Assembly (NCBI GenBank): GCA_963565915.1
Contig: OY751489.1
Span: 4,464,001-4,528,000, forward strand
Source of the DNA: Entoloma clypeatum
Lineage: Eukaryota; Basidiomycota; Agaricomycetes; Agaricales; Entolomataceae
Direction of reading: 5' to 3'
Length of the DNA stretch: 64,000 nucleotides
Both the position numbers and the translations under genes were made by a program. Under the pieces are notes generated by a model. That model saw only the letters and a list, made by a program, of their open reading frames with translations. It did no database searches and was not told the origin of the DNA. Below are positions 33,139 through 44,404 of the stretch, piece after piece; the stretch's first letter is position 1; each line of letters opens with the position of its first letter.

Positions 33139-36100
33139 CCCCCCCATATTTAGTACATACTTCTAAATACATCTTACTTTTTCCCACATATATATATAGG
33201 TACTTTTGTTTCGCCTAGTTCTTTATCAGTCCGAAGTACGGGATAAACTTGGAAAAGAGGATTTTCCCCAGATTCTTAGTCAAAAGGTCTGCAGGGTTAT
33301 TCACTCCTTCAATGAATTCGACCGTAATAATTCCTTCGGAGACTTTTTCTCTGACGAAGTGGAATCGCACGTCAATGTGCTTGGATCGCTTCTCAGTCAC
33401 AGGGTTGGATGCGATAAAGACGGAGCCGTTGTTATCTCCGTAGATCGGTACTGATCCGATCTGCATTCCAAGTTCGGCAAGCATGCTTCTCAGCCATGTT
33501 GCTGCGCGACTGCAATCTGATAGCGCCATATACTCTGCTTCTGTAGAAGAGAGGGCGATGGTCTTTTGCACCGATGATACCCATGTTATCGCTCCAGACG
33601 CCAGTGATATGAAGAAGCCGGTGGTAGACCTCCTCGTGTTTTCATCTGACGCCCAGTCGGAGTCTGTGAATGCATAGATCCCTTTCCCTGAGTCCCCATC
33701 GTACATGATCGCGTAATTTTTCGTTGCCTTCAAATATCTGCAAATGTTCCTAGCCACCTCTAAATGGCGTTTGGTGGGATTTGCGGAAAATTGGGACATT
33801 TTGATTACAGCAAAGCAGATGTCAGGCCTCGTTCCAATCATCAGATATAGGAGTGATCCGATGACGGATTGGTACTTAGATCAGAGTTCCGCATTGGGTT
33901 CATCTTCGGACGCCATGGGTTTGTAGCCCGTAGGGAGTGGGGTATGGGTGGCATTAGATTCGCTCATCCCCATGCGTGCCAGAATTTTCTCAAGGTAAGG
34001 TACTTGATCAATGAAGATCCTCTTCCCACGTTGCCTTATTTGGATTGAGAGAAATTCCTTTGGTTCCCCATCGGGCACTAGGTGACCTAGGTCCCTACAT
34101 TCCCATGTTGTCATGAAGGCCTTCTTCTTTTCTAGCGTATATTCCCGGTTTGTGCCGAGAAAAGCAGAGTCGTCGACATAGATGACGGCAATTACAATTT
34201 CCCCGTTGGTACTTTTGTGAATGAACACTCCCGCATCGGAGTGAAGCCGGACAAAGCCGAGCTTTTTCATGGAGGAATCAAGTTCCCTCCACCAGGCTAA
34301 TGCGGCCTGCTTAAGTCCATATAGAGCTTTGAATAGTTGGTACACGAGGTGTTCTTTCCCTTTTACTATGTAGCCCTCAGGCTGTCGCATGTAAATGACT
34401 TCATGGAGCGTTCCATAGAGGAAGGCTGATGAGACGTCCAAAAGGGTCATGAACCACCCTTCAAGGGCTGTCAATGCCAGTATTAATCGGACAGTTTCAT
34501 ATCTTACGACTGGTGAGAAGATCTGATCAAAGTCGATCCCTTCTACCTGTGAGAAGCCTTTTGCGACGAGGCGCGCTTTCAGACGCCCGTCAGACTTTTC
34601 GTTGTAAACCCATTTGTTCTTTAGAGCTTTCCTCCCTGCAGGCAGGGGTACTAGCTCCGTGATCACCCCGCGGCGTTTGAGCATGTCTAGCTCTTTACGT
34701 TCAGCCGCATACCAGTCTTCTTTATTTGGAAGAGGGTATATGTCTTTATGGGACATTTCAACGATGCCAACTTGGACTGATATTGCCTCCATCAGGAGGT
34801 CATTCATCCATGCCGTTTGACCGCCCAATCTCCGTCTTCGATCTAATTTTTCAAGATCAGACGCTGGAGTGTCTTCCCCATAGATGCTTCCTGGCATCTT
34901 CCGAACTCGTCGTTCCCTGATCGGTCGATCTGGTACTTGCTCGGGTTCCGGAGTGGGTACTCGCGGTTCGTCATCAGGCTCACTGGCAGGCAGTTTGTTG
35001 TCTGATTCAGGTTGATCCTGTTCAATGGGAACTGGGATATGAGGTGTTTCGTTGTGACTATCGTCATCATTGCTGCCGGGAATGAGATCCTCAAACTCAT
35101 CAGCCGGCTCTGGGTTTTCCATTTCTGGGTGGTTTTCTGGCAACGGGTCAATGTGGCATCTAGGGTACTTGCTTTCATCAAAGATAGCTTTCCCGCCCAT
35201 GAAAATCGTGTTGGTCTCAGGATCCATGAAGCGGTATCCTTTGACCCCTGGTTTCGATCCGAGATAAATCATCAATCGGGATCTTGATTCCAGGGAGTTC
35301 CTACGTTTCTCCTTTGGGATATATACATATGCTTGACATCCAAATACTCTGATGCTGGACATGTCGGGGATCTCATTGGTCACCCTGAAGTAAGGGGTTT
35401 TCCATTCAAGACGCTGCATGGGGGTTCTGTTGTAGAGAAATGCTGCGTGTTCCAAACAGAATTCCCACCACATAGGCGGTAAGCATGCATCGAAGTGCAA
35501 TGCCTGAGATTTTTCCCATAGTGTTCGATTGATCCTTTCTGCTCTACCATTCTGCTGGTGCTGATATGGGAGCGTGACGTTGATCAGAATTCCATGATCG
35601 GCAAGTACATCTTTGTATTCGTCAAATTCTCCACCTCCATCAACTCGCCACTTCTTAGGAGTAGCAGCAAATTGGTTCTGGATCATCGCAAGAAACTGTC
35701 TTAGTGCCGTGATGGCACCAGACTTTTTCCTAAGCAAGACGACCCAGACATGAGATGAAAAATCGTCCAGAAACGTGAGGAAGTATTTGTACTTGTGGTA
35801 CGATGCCGTGGATATCTGTTTCAGGTCTGAATGAATCAGGTCGAAGGGTTTGACAGCCCTCGTCATTGAATTGGGGTATGACTGATTCGGCATTTTCCCT
35901 TTGAGGCACCCCGTGCAGCTTTCCTGTGATTTCTCACGTACTAACGTCCTGGGTACTCCTTTGGTACTAGTGGGAATTTTATTAAGCGCCTGGTCATTTG
36001 GGTGGCCAAGACGTTTATGCCAGGTTTCAACAGTGATTTCGCTAGAGATCGCGTGGATTTGGTCATAGCGTATTTCAGTGTCTAACCAGTAAATGGTTTG

Positions 36101-36870
36101 TCCGATGAAATGAGGTGAAAACTGTATTTTGTTCAGCCCTTTAGAGATATTAATTTCTCCGCGCATTCCATCAACTTTGTAACCATGGTTAAGGAAGACG
36201 CCTAGGGACAATAGACATGTGTCCATATCCGGAATGTAAAATACCGGTTGTAGGAGATGGGTTTTAGTTTCCCCATTTAGGGTATGCCGTACTGGAACGG
36301 CCCCAACTCCGAGAATTTCCAGTTTCTTTCCCTTTGCAGCTGTTTGGACAAATCGCTTAGCCTTGAGAGGCCTGTAATACGCGAAGTCTTTGAACTCATG
36401 GGTAAAGTGTAATGATGCGCCGGAATCTAAGATCCACTGAGCGCGTTCTCTCTCTTTGCAGTGTGTGCAGGACGCGGAATGTTTGATATATTTTTTGTAC
36501 AGATCATCACTAAAGAGATCTATACTATCTGCATCGGTACTAGCTAACATGTATTCAAACGTCTGTGCGTGATTATTAGCGTTTCCCATTTGGTCAAGTT
36601 TGAGAGAAATATGTGACGAACCGTCAAGTTCAATCAGCCCATCTTCGAATTGTTCCGGCCCCATCCGCTCGCTTTGATGGTCTATGTCCATCATTTTCAG
36701 TGATTCTTCTATCGACGGGGCTACGCGACGCTGTTTAGCCGGCCTTTCGTCGATGTCAGGAATGATGGTGTCTAGGATACGAAGATTCGATCCTGAGGGG
36801 CGAGCACCAATGCCGCGCGCGAGTTTGCGGACATGGTCGTTCTTTTTCCACACGGATGGTTTTCCAGAAG

Positions 36871-37182
36871 TGTTGAAGTTCCACCTGGGCGCTAGCCACA
36901 GGTGTACTGAGCAACACGGCTACAGTGGAAGTACTCTACGATACCGCTATAGTCACTTACATGGTTTGGAGGGGGGGTAAGGCTGGTGAGAGCGGTTGAG
37001 GCTGGTGAGAGCGATGGAGCTGGTTAAGAGTCAAGAGACAACTTGTTGGTATTGACAGTTTCCTGGTCTTATATACCGTACTACTGTTTGTACCAACCAA
37101 ACAAGTATGTAATGAAGATATGTAAAGGTCACGTGATGTAATCTAATCTAATCTAATCTACGTGATGGGAAAAGTTTCAACA
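36871..37182 (-). repeat. Copia 2 3' LTR
   Basis: 312 bp, TGTTGA...CAACA, with the GGAGGGGGGG variant shared with 42339-42650. Confidence 0.92.
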
Positions 37183-37258
37183 CCCCCCCATATTTAGTAC
37201 ATACTTCTAAATACATCTTACTTTTTCCCACATATATATATAGGTACTTTTGTTTCGC

Positions 37259-40200
37259 CTAGTTCTTTATCAGTCCAAAGTACGGGATAAACTTGGAAAA
37301 AAGGATTTTCCCCAGATTCTTAGTCAAAAGGTCTGCAGGGTTATTCACTCCTTCGATGAATTCGACCGTAATAATTCCTTCGGAGACTTTTTCTCTGACG
37401 AAGTGGAATCGCACGTCAATGTGCTTGGATCGCTTCTCAGTTACAGGGTTGGATGCGATAAAGACGGAGCCGTTGTTATCTCCGTAGATCGGTACTGATC
37501 CGATCTGCATTCCAAGTTCGGCAAGCATGCTTCTCAGCCATGTTGCTGCGCGACTGCAATCTGATAGCGCCATGTACTCTGCTTCTGTAGAAGAGAGGGC
37601 GATGGTCTTTTGCGCCGATGATACCCATGTTATCGCTCCAGACGCCAGTGATATGAAGAAGCCGGTGGTAGACCTCCTCGTGTTCTCATCTGACGCCCAG
37701 TCGGAGTCTGTGAATGCATAGATCCCTTTCCCTGAGTCCCCATCATACATTATTGCGTAATTTTTTGTTGCCTTTAAATATCTGCAAATATCCCTAGCCA
37801 CCTCTAAATGGCGTTTTGTGGGATTTGCGGAAAATTGGGACATTTTGATTACAGCAAAGCAGATGTCAGGCCTCGTTCCAATCATCAGATATAGGAGTGA
37901 TCCGATGACGGATTGGTACTTGGATCGGAGTTCCGCATTGGGTTCATCTTCGGACGCCATGGGTTTGTAGCCCGTAGGGAGTGGGGTATAGGTGGCGTTA
38001 GATTCGCTCATCCCCATGCGTGCCAGAATTTTCTCAAGGTAAGGTACTTGATCAATGAAGATCTTCTTCCCACGTTGCCTTATTTGGATTGAGAGAAATT
38101 CCTTTGGTTCCCCATCGGGCACTAGGTGACCTAGGTCCCTGCATTCCCATGTTGTCATGAAGGCCTTCTTCTTTTCTAGCGTATATTCCCGGTTTGTGCC
38201 GAGAAAAGCAGAGTCGTCGACATAGATGACGGCAATTACAATTTCCCCGTTGGTACTCTTGTGAATGAACACTCCCGCATCGGAGTGAAGCCGGACAAAG
38301 CCGAGCTTTTTCATGGAGGAATCAAGTTCCCTCCACCAGGCTAATGCGGCCTGCTTAAGTCCATATAGAGCTTTGAATAGTTGGTACACGAGGTGTTCTT
38401 TCCCTTTTACTATGTAGCCCTCAGGCTGTCGCATGTAAATGACTTCACGGAGCGTTCCATAGAGGAAGGCTGATGAGACGTCCAAAAGAGTCATGAACCA
38501 CCCTTCAAGGGCTGTCAATGCCAGTATTAATCGGACGGTTTCATATCTTACGACTGGTGAGAAGATCTGATCAAAGTCGATCCCTTCTACCTGTGAGAAG
38601 CCTTTTGCGACGAGGCGCGCTTTCAGACGCCCGTCGGACTTTTCGTTGTAAACCCATTTGTTCCTTAGAGCTTTCCTCCCTGCAGGCAGGGGTACTAGCT
38701 CCGTGATCACCCCGCGGCGTTTGAGCATGTCTAGCTCTTTACGTTCAGCCGCATACCAGTCTTCTTTATTTGGAAGAGGGTATATGTCTTTATGGGACAT
38801 TTCAACGATGCCAACTTGGACTGATATTGCCTCCATCAGGAGGTCATTCATCCATGCCGTTTGACCGCCCAATCTCCGTCTTCGATCTAATTTTTCAAGA
38901 TCAGACGCTGGAGTGTCTTCCCCATAGATGCTTCCTGGCATCTTCCGAACTCGTCGTTCCCTGATCGGTCGATCTGGTACTTGCTCGGGTTCCGGAGTGG
39001 GTACTCGCGGTTCGTCATCAGGCTCACTGGCAGGCAGTTCGTTGTCTGATTCAGGTTGATCCTGTTCAATGGGAACTGGGATATGAGGTGTTTCGTTGTG
39101 ACTATCATCATCATTGCTGCCGGGAATGAGATCCTCAAACTCATCAGCCGGCTCTGGGTTTTCCATTTCTGGGTGGTTTTCTGGCAACGGGTCAATGTGG
39201 CATCTAGGGTACTTGCTTTCATCAAAGATAGCTTTCCCGCCCATGAAAATCGTGTTGGTCTCGGGATCCATGAAGCGGTATCCTTTGACTCCTGGTTTCG
39301 ATCCGAGATAAATCATCAATCGGGATCTTGATTCCAGGGAGTTCCTACGTTTCTCCTTTGGGATATATACATATGCCTGACATCCAAATACCCTGACACT
39401 AGACATGTCGGGGATCTCATTGGTCACCCTGAAGTAAGGGGTATTCCATTCAAGACGCTGCATGGGGGTTCTGTTGTAGAGAAATGCTGCGTGTTCCAAA
39501 CAGAATTCCCACCACATGGGCGGTAAGCATGCATCGAAGCGCAATGCCTGAGATTTTTCCCATAGTGTTCGATTGATCCTTTCTGCTCTACCATTCTGCT
39601 GGTGCTGATATGGGAGCGTGACATCGATCAGAATTCCATGATCGGCAAGTACATCCTTGTATTCGTCAAATTCTCCACCTCCATCAACCCGCCACTTTTT
39701 AGGGGTAGCGGCAAATTGATTCTGGATCATCGCAAGGAATTGTTTCAGCGCCGTGATGGCGCCTGACTTCTTCCTAAGCAAGACGACCCAGACATGGGAT
39801 GAAAAATCGTCCAAAAAGGTAAGGAAATATTTGTACTTATGGTACGATGCCGTGGATATCTGCTTCAAATCCGAATGGATCAAATCAAAGGGTTTGACAG
39901 CCCTTGTCATCGAGTTAGGATAAGATTGATTTGGCATTTTCCCTTTTAGACACCCCGTGCAGCTTTCCTGTGATTTCTCACGTACTAACGTTTTGGGTAC
40001 TCCTTTGGTACTAGTGGGAATCTTATTGAGCGCTTGGTCATTTGGGTGGCCAAGGCGTTTATGCCAGGTTTCGACAGTGATTTCGCTAGAGATCGCGTGG
40101 ATTTGGTCATAGCGTATTTCAGTGTCTAACCAATAAATGGTTTGTCCGAGAATGTGAGGTGAGAACTGTATTTTGTTCTGTCCTTTGGAGATGTTGATTT

Positions 40201-41977
40201 CTCCACGCATTCCGTCTACTTTGTAACCGTGATTAAGGAAGACGCCTAGGGACAATAGGCGTGTGTCCATGTCCGGAATGTAGAATACAGGTCGGAGAAG
40301 GTGGGTTTTTACTTCCCCATTTAGGGTATGCCGTACTGGAACGGCCCCAACTCCGAGAATTTCCAGTTTCTTTCCCTTTTCAGCTGTTTGGACAAATCGC
40401 TTAGCCTTAAGAGGCCTGTAGTACGCGAAGTCCTTGAACTCATGGGTAAAGTGTAACGAAGCACCGGAGTCTAAGATCCATTGTGCACGTTCTTTCTCCT
40501 TACAGTGTGTACATGACGCAAAGTGCTTTGTATATTTTTTATATAGATCGTTGTCAATATGATCCATACATTCTGCACTAGTACTAGCTAATATTTTACA
40601 CGTCTGCAAGGAGGTGTTATTAGCTTTCCTTAATTGGTCAGATTCAGGAGAGGAAGATGACGAACCGTCAAGTTCAATGAGCCCATCTTCGAATTGGTCC
40701 GGCCCCATCCGCTCGCTTTGATGGTCTATGTCCATCATCCTAAGGGTTTGGTCCAGCGGCGGAGTAACTCGACGCTGCTTGGACGGTCTTTCGTCTTCTT
40801 CTGGGATAATCGTATCCAGAATGCGAAGGTTTGACCCTGAGGGGCGGGCACCAATGCCGCGCGCGAGTTTGCGAACATGGTCGTTTTTCTTCCACACAGA
40901 CGGCTTGCCCGAAGGAAGCCCGGTGTACTGGGATGGAGGCGGGTTCATTCGCTGAAGGAGCGACTGCATCCGCTGAGAGTCTGGCTGGGTGGTACTTATC
41001 GTTTTTCCGCGCCCGGTGACGGTAGTAAAGGATGGTGGAGGGAAGTGTATGGCGGGAGCAACAAACTCAACCGTTTCCTCCGCATGGTCGGACGTGTTGT
41101 CCGCAGTGTTGGCGCTTTTCTTCTGATTGCGCCAGCGTCCTTTTCCCTTCTTCTTTTCAGAAGCGGTACTATGGTCGGTCGAGTTAGGCTGCTCGTCAGC
41201 GTCGTTCTGTGAGGTACTCGGCTTTTGCTGCTTTTCCCATTTGGGGTCCTGCCCCTTTCGCTTTGTCCCAGAAATTTTCTTGGCCTGCTCATTGGACGTA
41301 CGAGTAGACCCGACCGAATACTTGCGCCTGTATTCCGAGATGACGCTGTCGGCGACGGCCTGCCATGTGAAGTCATCGGCGTCGTATACCTGGAAGAGAG
41401 CGGTGGAGAGTGATGACCAGGCGTCGGGAATCGCATTGGCCAAGATCATTGCCTGCATCAGATCGGGGACGACAAAATTTGAATCGGCGAGACGGGCGAA
41501 GAGAGAGCCCAGGCGTTCGATTTCAGGGACGGGGTCGCGTCCAGACAGTTTGTAGGTGGCGGCGGCTTTAAAGTCGCCGAAGATGACCGCCGGGGATATC
41601 TTGGAGTAGGCGTCTTTCAACGTTTTCCATGCGCCAAGCGCCGAGGTACTGTCTTTGATGTGACGTCTGATCGCCTCAGAGATTTTCAGGCGTATCGCCC
41701 CGAGAGCTACGTCGTCGTCCCTGATCCAGGCTTTTTCTTCCTTACGGAAGCCGGGCTGGTCGACCGTGGTAGTCAGCACAGGGGGAGCAGCGGCGGTGGG
41801 ACCAGGAGTGGAGACCGTAGTGGTGAAGTCGGCGATCTCGGGACGGGGGATATCGCCAGAGACGATGCGCCAGACTCCTTGATGGAGGAGGTAGGACTTC
41901 ATTTTTTCGGCCCAGCTTTGGTAGTCAATGCCGTCAAAGGGGGCGATGGTGTCAAGAGCAGAGCGAGAGGTAGACAT
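37259..41977 (-). CDS. Copia 2 gag-pol polyprotein, 1572 residues, uninterrupted
   Basis: Single frame from ATG 41977 to the stop at 37259. Gag occupies roughly the first 400 residues (FDGIDYQSWAEKMKSYLLHQ); I see no CCHC knuckle, only a CTHC pair just before the protease. Protease is near residue 500 (ILDSGASLHFTH). Then GAG-pre-integrase (ETWHKRLGHPNDQ, CTGCLKGKM), integrase (HSDLKQ, WRVDGGGEFDEYKD, HQQNGRAERINRTL), reverse transcriptase (NKWVYNEKSDGRLKARLVAK, LDVSSAFLYG, YVDDSAFLG near 1262) and RNase H (DSDWASDENTRRSTTGFF, SSTEAEYMALSDC, HIDVRFHFVREK). All catalytic motifs are present. It would make the particle, copy the RNA and insert the DNA; gag and pol are in one frame, as in copia elements generally. 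Confidence 0.96.
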   Translation of the reverse strand: MSTSRSALDTIAPFDGIDYQSWAEKMKSYLLHQGVWRIVSGDIPRPEIADFTTTVSTPGPTAAAPPVLTTTVDQPGFRKEEKAWIRDDDVALGAIRLKISEAIRRHIKDSTSALGAWKTLKDAYSKISPAVIFGDFKAAATYKLSGRDPVPEIERLGSLFARLADSNFVVPDLMQAMILANAIPDAWSSLSTALFQVYDADDFTWQAVADSVISEYRRKYSVGSTRTSNEQAKKISGTKRKGQDPKWEKQQKPSTSQNDADEQPNSTDHSTASEKKKGKGRWRNQKKSANTADNTSDHAEETVEFVAPAIHFPPPSFTTVTGRGKTISTTQPDSQRMQSLLQRMNPPPSQYTGLPSGKPSVWKKNDHVRKLARGIGARPSGSNLRILDTIIPEEDERPSKQRRVTPPLDQTLRMMDIDHQSERMGPDQFEDGLIELDGSSSSSPESDQLRKANNTSLQTCKILASTSAECMDHIDNDLYKKYTKHFASCTHCKEKERAQWILDSGASLHFTHEFKDFAYYRPLKAKRFVQTAEKGKKLEILGVGAVPVRHTLNGEVKTHLLRPVFYIPDMDTRLLSLGVFLNHGYKVDGMRGEINISKGQNKIQFSPHILGQTIYWLDTEIRYDQIHAISSEITVETWHKRLGHPNDQALNKIPTSTKGVPKTLVREKSQESCTGCLKGKMPNQSYPNSMTRAVKPFDLIHSDLKQISTASYHKYKYFLTFLDDFSSHVWVVLLRKKSGAITALKQFLAMIQNQFAATPKKWRVDGGGEFDEYKDVLADHGILIDVTLPYQHQQNGRAERINRTLWEKSQALRFDACLPPMWWEFCLEHAAFLYNRTPMQRLEWNTPYFRVTNEIPDMSSVRVFGCQAYVYIPKEKRRNSLESRSRLMIYLGSKPGVKGYRFMDPETNTIFMGGKAIFDESKYPRCHIDPLPENHPEMENPEPADEFEDLIPGSNDDDSHNETPHIPVPIEQDQPESDNELPASEPDDEPRVPTPEPEQVPDRPIRERRVRKMPGSIYGEDTPASDLEKLDRRRRLGGQTAWMNDLLMEAISVQVGIVEMSHKDIYPLPNKEDWYAAERKELDMLKRRGVITELVPLPAGRKALRNKWVYNEKSDGRLKARLVAKGFSQVEGIDFDQIFSPVVRYETVRLILALTALEGWFMTLLDVSSAFLYGTLREVIYMRQPEGYIVKGKEHLVYQLFKALYGLKQAALAWWRELDSSMKKLGFVRLHSDAGVFIHKSTNGEIVIAVIYVDDSAFLGTNREYTLEKKKAFMTTWECRDLGHLVPDGEPKEFLSIQIRQRGKKIFIDQVPYLEKILARMGMSESNATYTPLPTGYKPMASEDEPNAELRSKYQSVIGSLLYLMIGTRPDICFAVIKMSQFSANPTKRHLEVARDICRYLKATKNYAIMYDGDSGKGIYAFTDSDWASDENTRRSTTGFFISLASGAITWVSSAQKTIALSSTEAEYMALSDCSRAATWLRSMLAELGMQIGSVPIYGDNNGSVFIASNPVTEKRSKHIDVRFHFVREKVSEGIITVEFIEGVNNPADLLTKNLGKILFSKFIPYFGLIKN

Positions 41978-42325
41978 TGTAGATGAATCTAAAAAGGGTT
42001 CCCAATCAGTGATATGTTATGAATATGATTCGAGAAAACAATTGAATGATTCCTTATGACTTATTCCCTTCAGGAATAGCGGTCATGGGAAAACCCTTTA
42101 TATGTCAGAATCGTATAAGGTGCGATCAACGTTTCCACATGGAGTGTACTAGGTCAATCCCCTTAGGGACGTCTCATGACAGGTACTTGTCGTAATGACG
42201 TTCCCAGGTTCATATGTGAAGAAGTAAGACTCAGAACCTAGATCTTTCGATCGGTTCTTTGCCAACCAGGGTAGAGTGGGCAGGTACTCGCTGTTGCCAG
42301 CGTTTCCCAGGTCCCTCTGCTATCC

Positions 42326-42338
42326 GGGGCCCATAACC
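42326..42338 (-). promoter_or_regulatory. Copia 2 primer-binding site, initiator-tRNA anticodon type
   Basis: Directly inside the right LTR the minus strand reads GGTTATGGGCCCC. Its complement GGGCCCATAACC differs by one base from GGGCTCATAACC, the anticodon arm of eukaryotic initiator tRNA-Met, the half-tRNA primer known for Drosophila copia. Confidence 0.6.
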
Positions 42339-42650
42339 TGTTGAAGTTCCACCTGGGCGCTAGCCACAGGTGTACTGAGCAACACGGCTACAGTGGAAGT
42401 ACTCTACGATACCGCTATAGTCACTTACATGGTTTGGAGGGGGGGTAAGGCTGGTGAGAGCGGTTGAGGCTGGTGAGAGCGATGGAGCTGGTTAAGAGTC
42501 AAGAGACAACTTGTTGGTATTGACAGTTTCCTGGTCTTATATACCGTACTACTGTTTGTACCAACCAAACAAGTATGTAATGAAGATATGTAAAGGTCAC
42601 GTGATGTAATCTAATCTAATCTAATCTACGTGATGGGAAAAGTTTCAACA
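42339..42650 (-). repeat. Copia 2 5' LTR
   Basis: 312 bp; partner of 36871-37182. The minus-strand TATA box (GGTATATAAGACC) lies near 42540. Confidence 0.92.
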
Positions 42651-44075
42651 AGAAGGAAGCCCGGTGTACTGTGACGGAGGGGGGTTCATACGCTGCAGGA
42701 GCGACTGCATACTTGCGGAATCGGGCTGGGCGGTACTTGTCGTTTTCCCGCGACCAGTGACGGTTGTGAAGGACGGTGTCGGAAGAGGAGGGAAGTGGAT
42801 GGCGGGAGCAACGAACTCAACCGTTTCTTCCACATGGTCGGACGCGTTGTCCGCAGTGTTGGCGTTTTTCTTCTGATTGCGCCATCGTCCTTTTCCCTTC
42901 TTCTTTTCAGAAGCGGTACTATGGTCGGTCGAGTTAGGCTGCTCGTCAGCATCGTTCTGCGAGGTACTCGGCTTCTGTTGCCTTTCCCATTTGGGGTCCT
43001 GCCCCTTTCGCTTTGTCCCGGAAATTTTCTGGGCCTGCTCGTTGGACGTACGAGTGGACCCAATCGAATACTTGCGCCGGTACTCTGATATGATGCTTTC
43101 GGCGACGGCCTTGTAGGTGAAATCGTCGGCGTCATAGACCTGGAAGAGGGCGGTGGACAGTGACGACCAGGCGTCGGGAATTGCATTTGCCAGGATCATT
43201 GCCTGCATCAGATCGGGGATGTCAAAGTTCGAATCGGCGAGCCGAGCGAAAAGAGACCCCAGGCGTTCGATTTCGGGGACGGGGTCGCGTCCAGAGAGCT
43301 TGTAGGTGGCGGCGGCCTTGAAGTCGCCGAAGATGACAGCCGGGGATACCTTGGAGTAGGCATCCTTTAATGACTTCCAGGCGTCTTTCGAGAAAGTGGC
43401 GTCCTTGATGTGGCGTCTGATCGCCTCGGAGACCTTCAGGCGTATCGCCCCAAGAGCTATGTCGTCATCCCTGATCCAGGCTTTTTCCTCCTTGCGGAAG
43501 CCGGGCTGGTCGACCGTGGTGGCCAGCACAGGGGGAGCAGTAGCAGTGGCCCCAGGGGTGGAGACTGTGGTGGTGAAGTCGGCGATGACAGGGCGGGGGA
43601 TGTCGCCAGAAACAAGGCGCCAGACTCCTTGATGGAGGAGGTAAGACTTTATTTTCTCGGCCCAGCTCCGGTAGTCGATGCCGTCAAAGGCAGTGATTGT
43701 GTCGAGGGCAGAACGAGAGGTAGACATTGTGAATGAATCTAAAAAGGGTTCTCAATCAGTGATGTGTTATGAATATGATTCGAGAAAACAATTGAATGAT
43801 TCCTTATGACATATTCCCTTCAGAAATAGCGGTCATGGGAAAACCCTTTATCTGTCAGAAACGTATAAGGTGCGATCAACGTTTCCACATGGAGTGTACT
43901 AGGTCAATCCCCTTAGGGACGTCTCATGACAGGTACTTGTCGTAATGACGTTCCCAGGTTCATGTGTGAAGAAGTAAGACTCAGAACCTAGATCTTTCGA
44001 TCGGTTCTTCGCCAGCCAGGGTAGAGTGGGCAGGTACTCGCTGTTGCCAGCGTTTCCCAAGTCCCTCTGCTATCC

Positions 44076-44088
44076 GGGGCCCATAACC
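44076..44088 (-). promoter_or_regulatory. Copia 1 primer-binding site, same type as copia 2
   Basis: GGTTATGGGCCCC on the minus strand, immediately inside the 5' LTR. Confidence 0.6.
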
Positions 44089-44399
44089 TGTTGAAGTTCC
44101 ACCTGGGCGCTAGCCACAGGTGTACTGAGCAACACGGCTACAGTGGAAGTACTCTACGATACCGCTATAGTCACTTACATGGTTTGGAAGGGGGTAAGGC
44201 TGGTGAGAGCGGTTGAGGCTGGTGAGAGCGATGGAGCTGGTTAAGAGTCAAGAGACAACTTGTTGATATTGACAGTTTCCTGGTCTTATATACCGTACTA
44301 CTGTTTGTACCAACCAAACAAGTATGTAATGAAGATATGTAAAGGTCACGTGATGTAATCTAATCTAATCTAATCTACGTGATGGGAAAAGTTTCAACA
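44089..44399 (-). repeat. Copia 1 5' LTR
   Basis: 311 bp; partner of 32828-33138. Confidence 0.9.
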
Positions 44400-44404
44400 G
44401 AGGG

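Larger units (their letters stand above)
36871..42650 (-). mobile_element. Copia element 2: intact, nested in copia 1 gag
   Basis: 5780 bp with 312-bp LTRs at both ends that look identical by eye, and AGAAG duplicated at 36866-36870 and 42651-42655. It has one uninterrupted gag-pol frame, a polypurine tract (CCCCCCC right of the left LTR) and a primer site next to the right LTR. It belongs to the same family as its host copia 1. All parts for transposition are present, so it may be the youngest and only potentially active element here. Confidence 0.93.
33215..43727 (-). pseudogene. Copia 1 gag-pol, split by copia 2, one TGA
   Basis: Joining 43727-42651 to 36865-33215 (dropping copia 2 and one copy of the AGAAG duplication) gives one frame of 1575 codons, matching copia 2 in length. 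Gag starts MSTSRSALDTI; the insertion point is in SQYTGLPSGKPSV. The remaining domains are as in copia 2: protease ILDSGASLHFTH, GAG-pre-integrase HKRLGHPNDQ, integrase DDE, reverse transcriptase with YVDDSAFLG, and RNase H. The only other lesion is TGA at 33883-33881, where copia 2 reads CGA (Arg in ELRSKYQ). So copia 1 was nearly intact when copia 2 landed in it. Confidence 0.88.
32828..44399 (-). mobile_element. Copia element 1, inserted in gypsy II gag, itself split by copia 2
   Basis: Outer LTRs 32828-33138 and 44089-44399 (311 bp each; one difference noticed) are flanked by GAGGG at 32823-32827 and 44400-44404. Both carry the GGAAGGGGG and TTGATATTG variants, which pair them with each other rather than with copia 2. 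The interior is about 5.2 kb once copia 2 is removed. A polypurine tract (CCCCCCC, 33139-33145 on the plus strand) and a primer site (44076-44088) are present. Confidence 0.92.

Noticed and set aside
34614..35287. Plus-strand ORFs opposite copia 1 and copia 2 pol (also 38518-39331, 40728-41555)
   Set aside because: Shadows of the conserved pol frame; they recur only because the two copies are similar.
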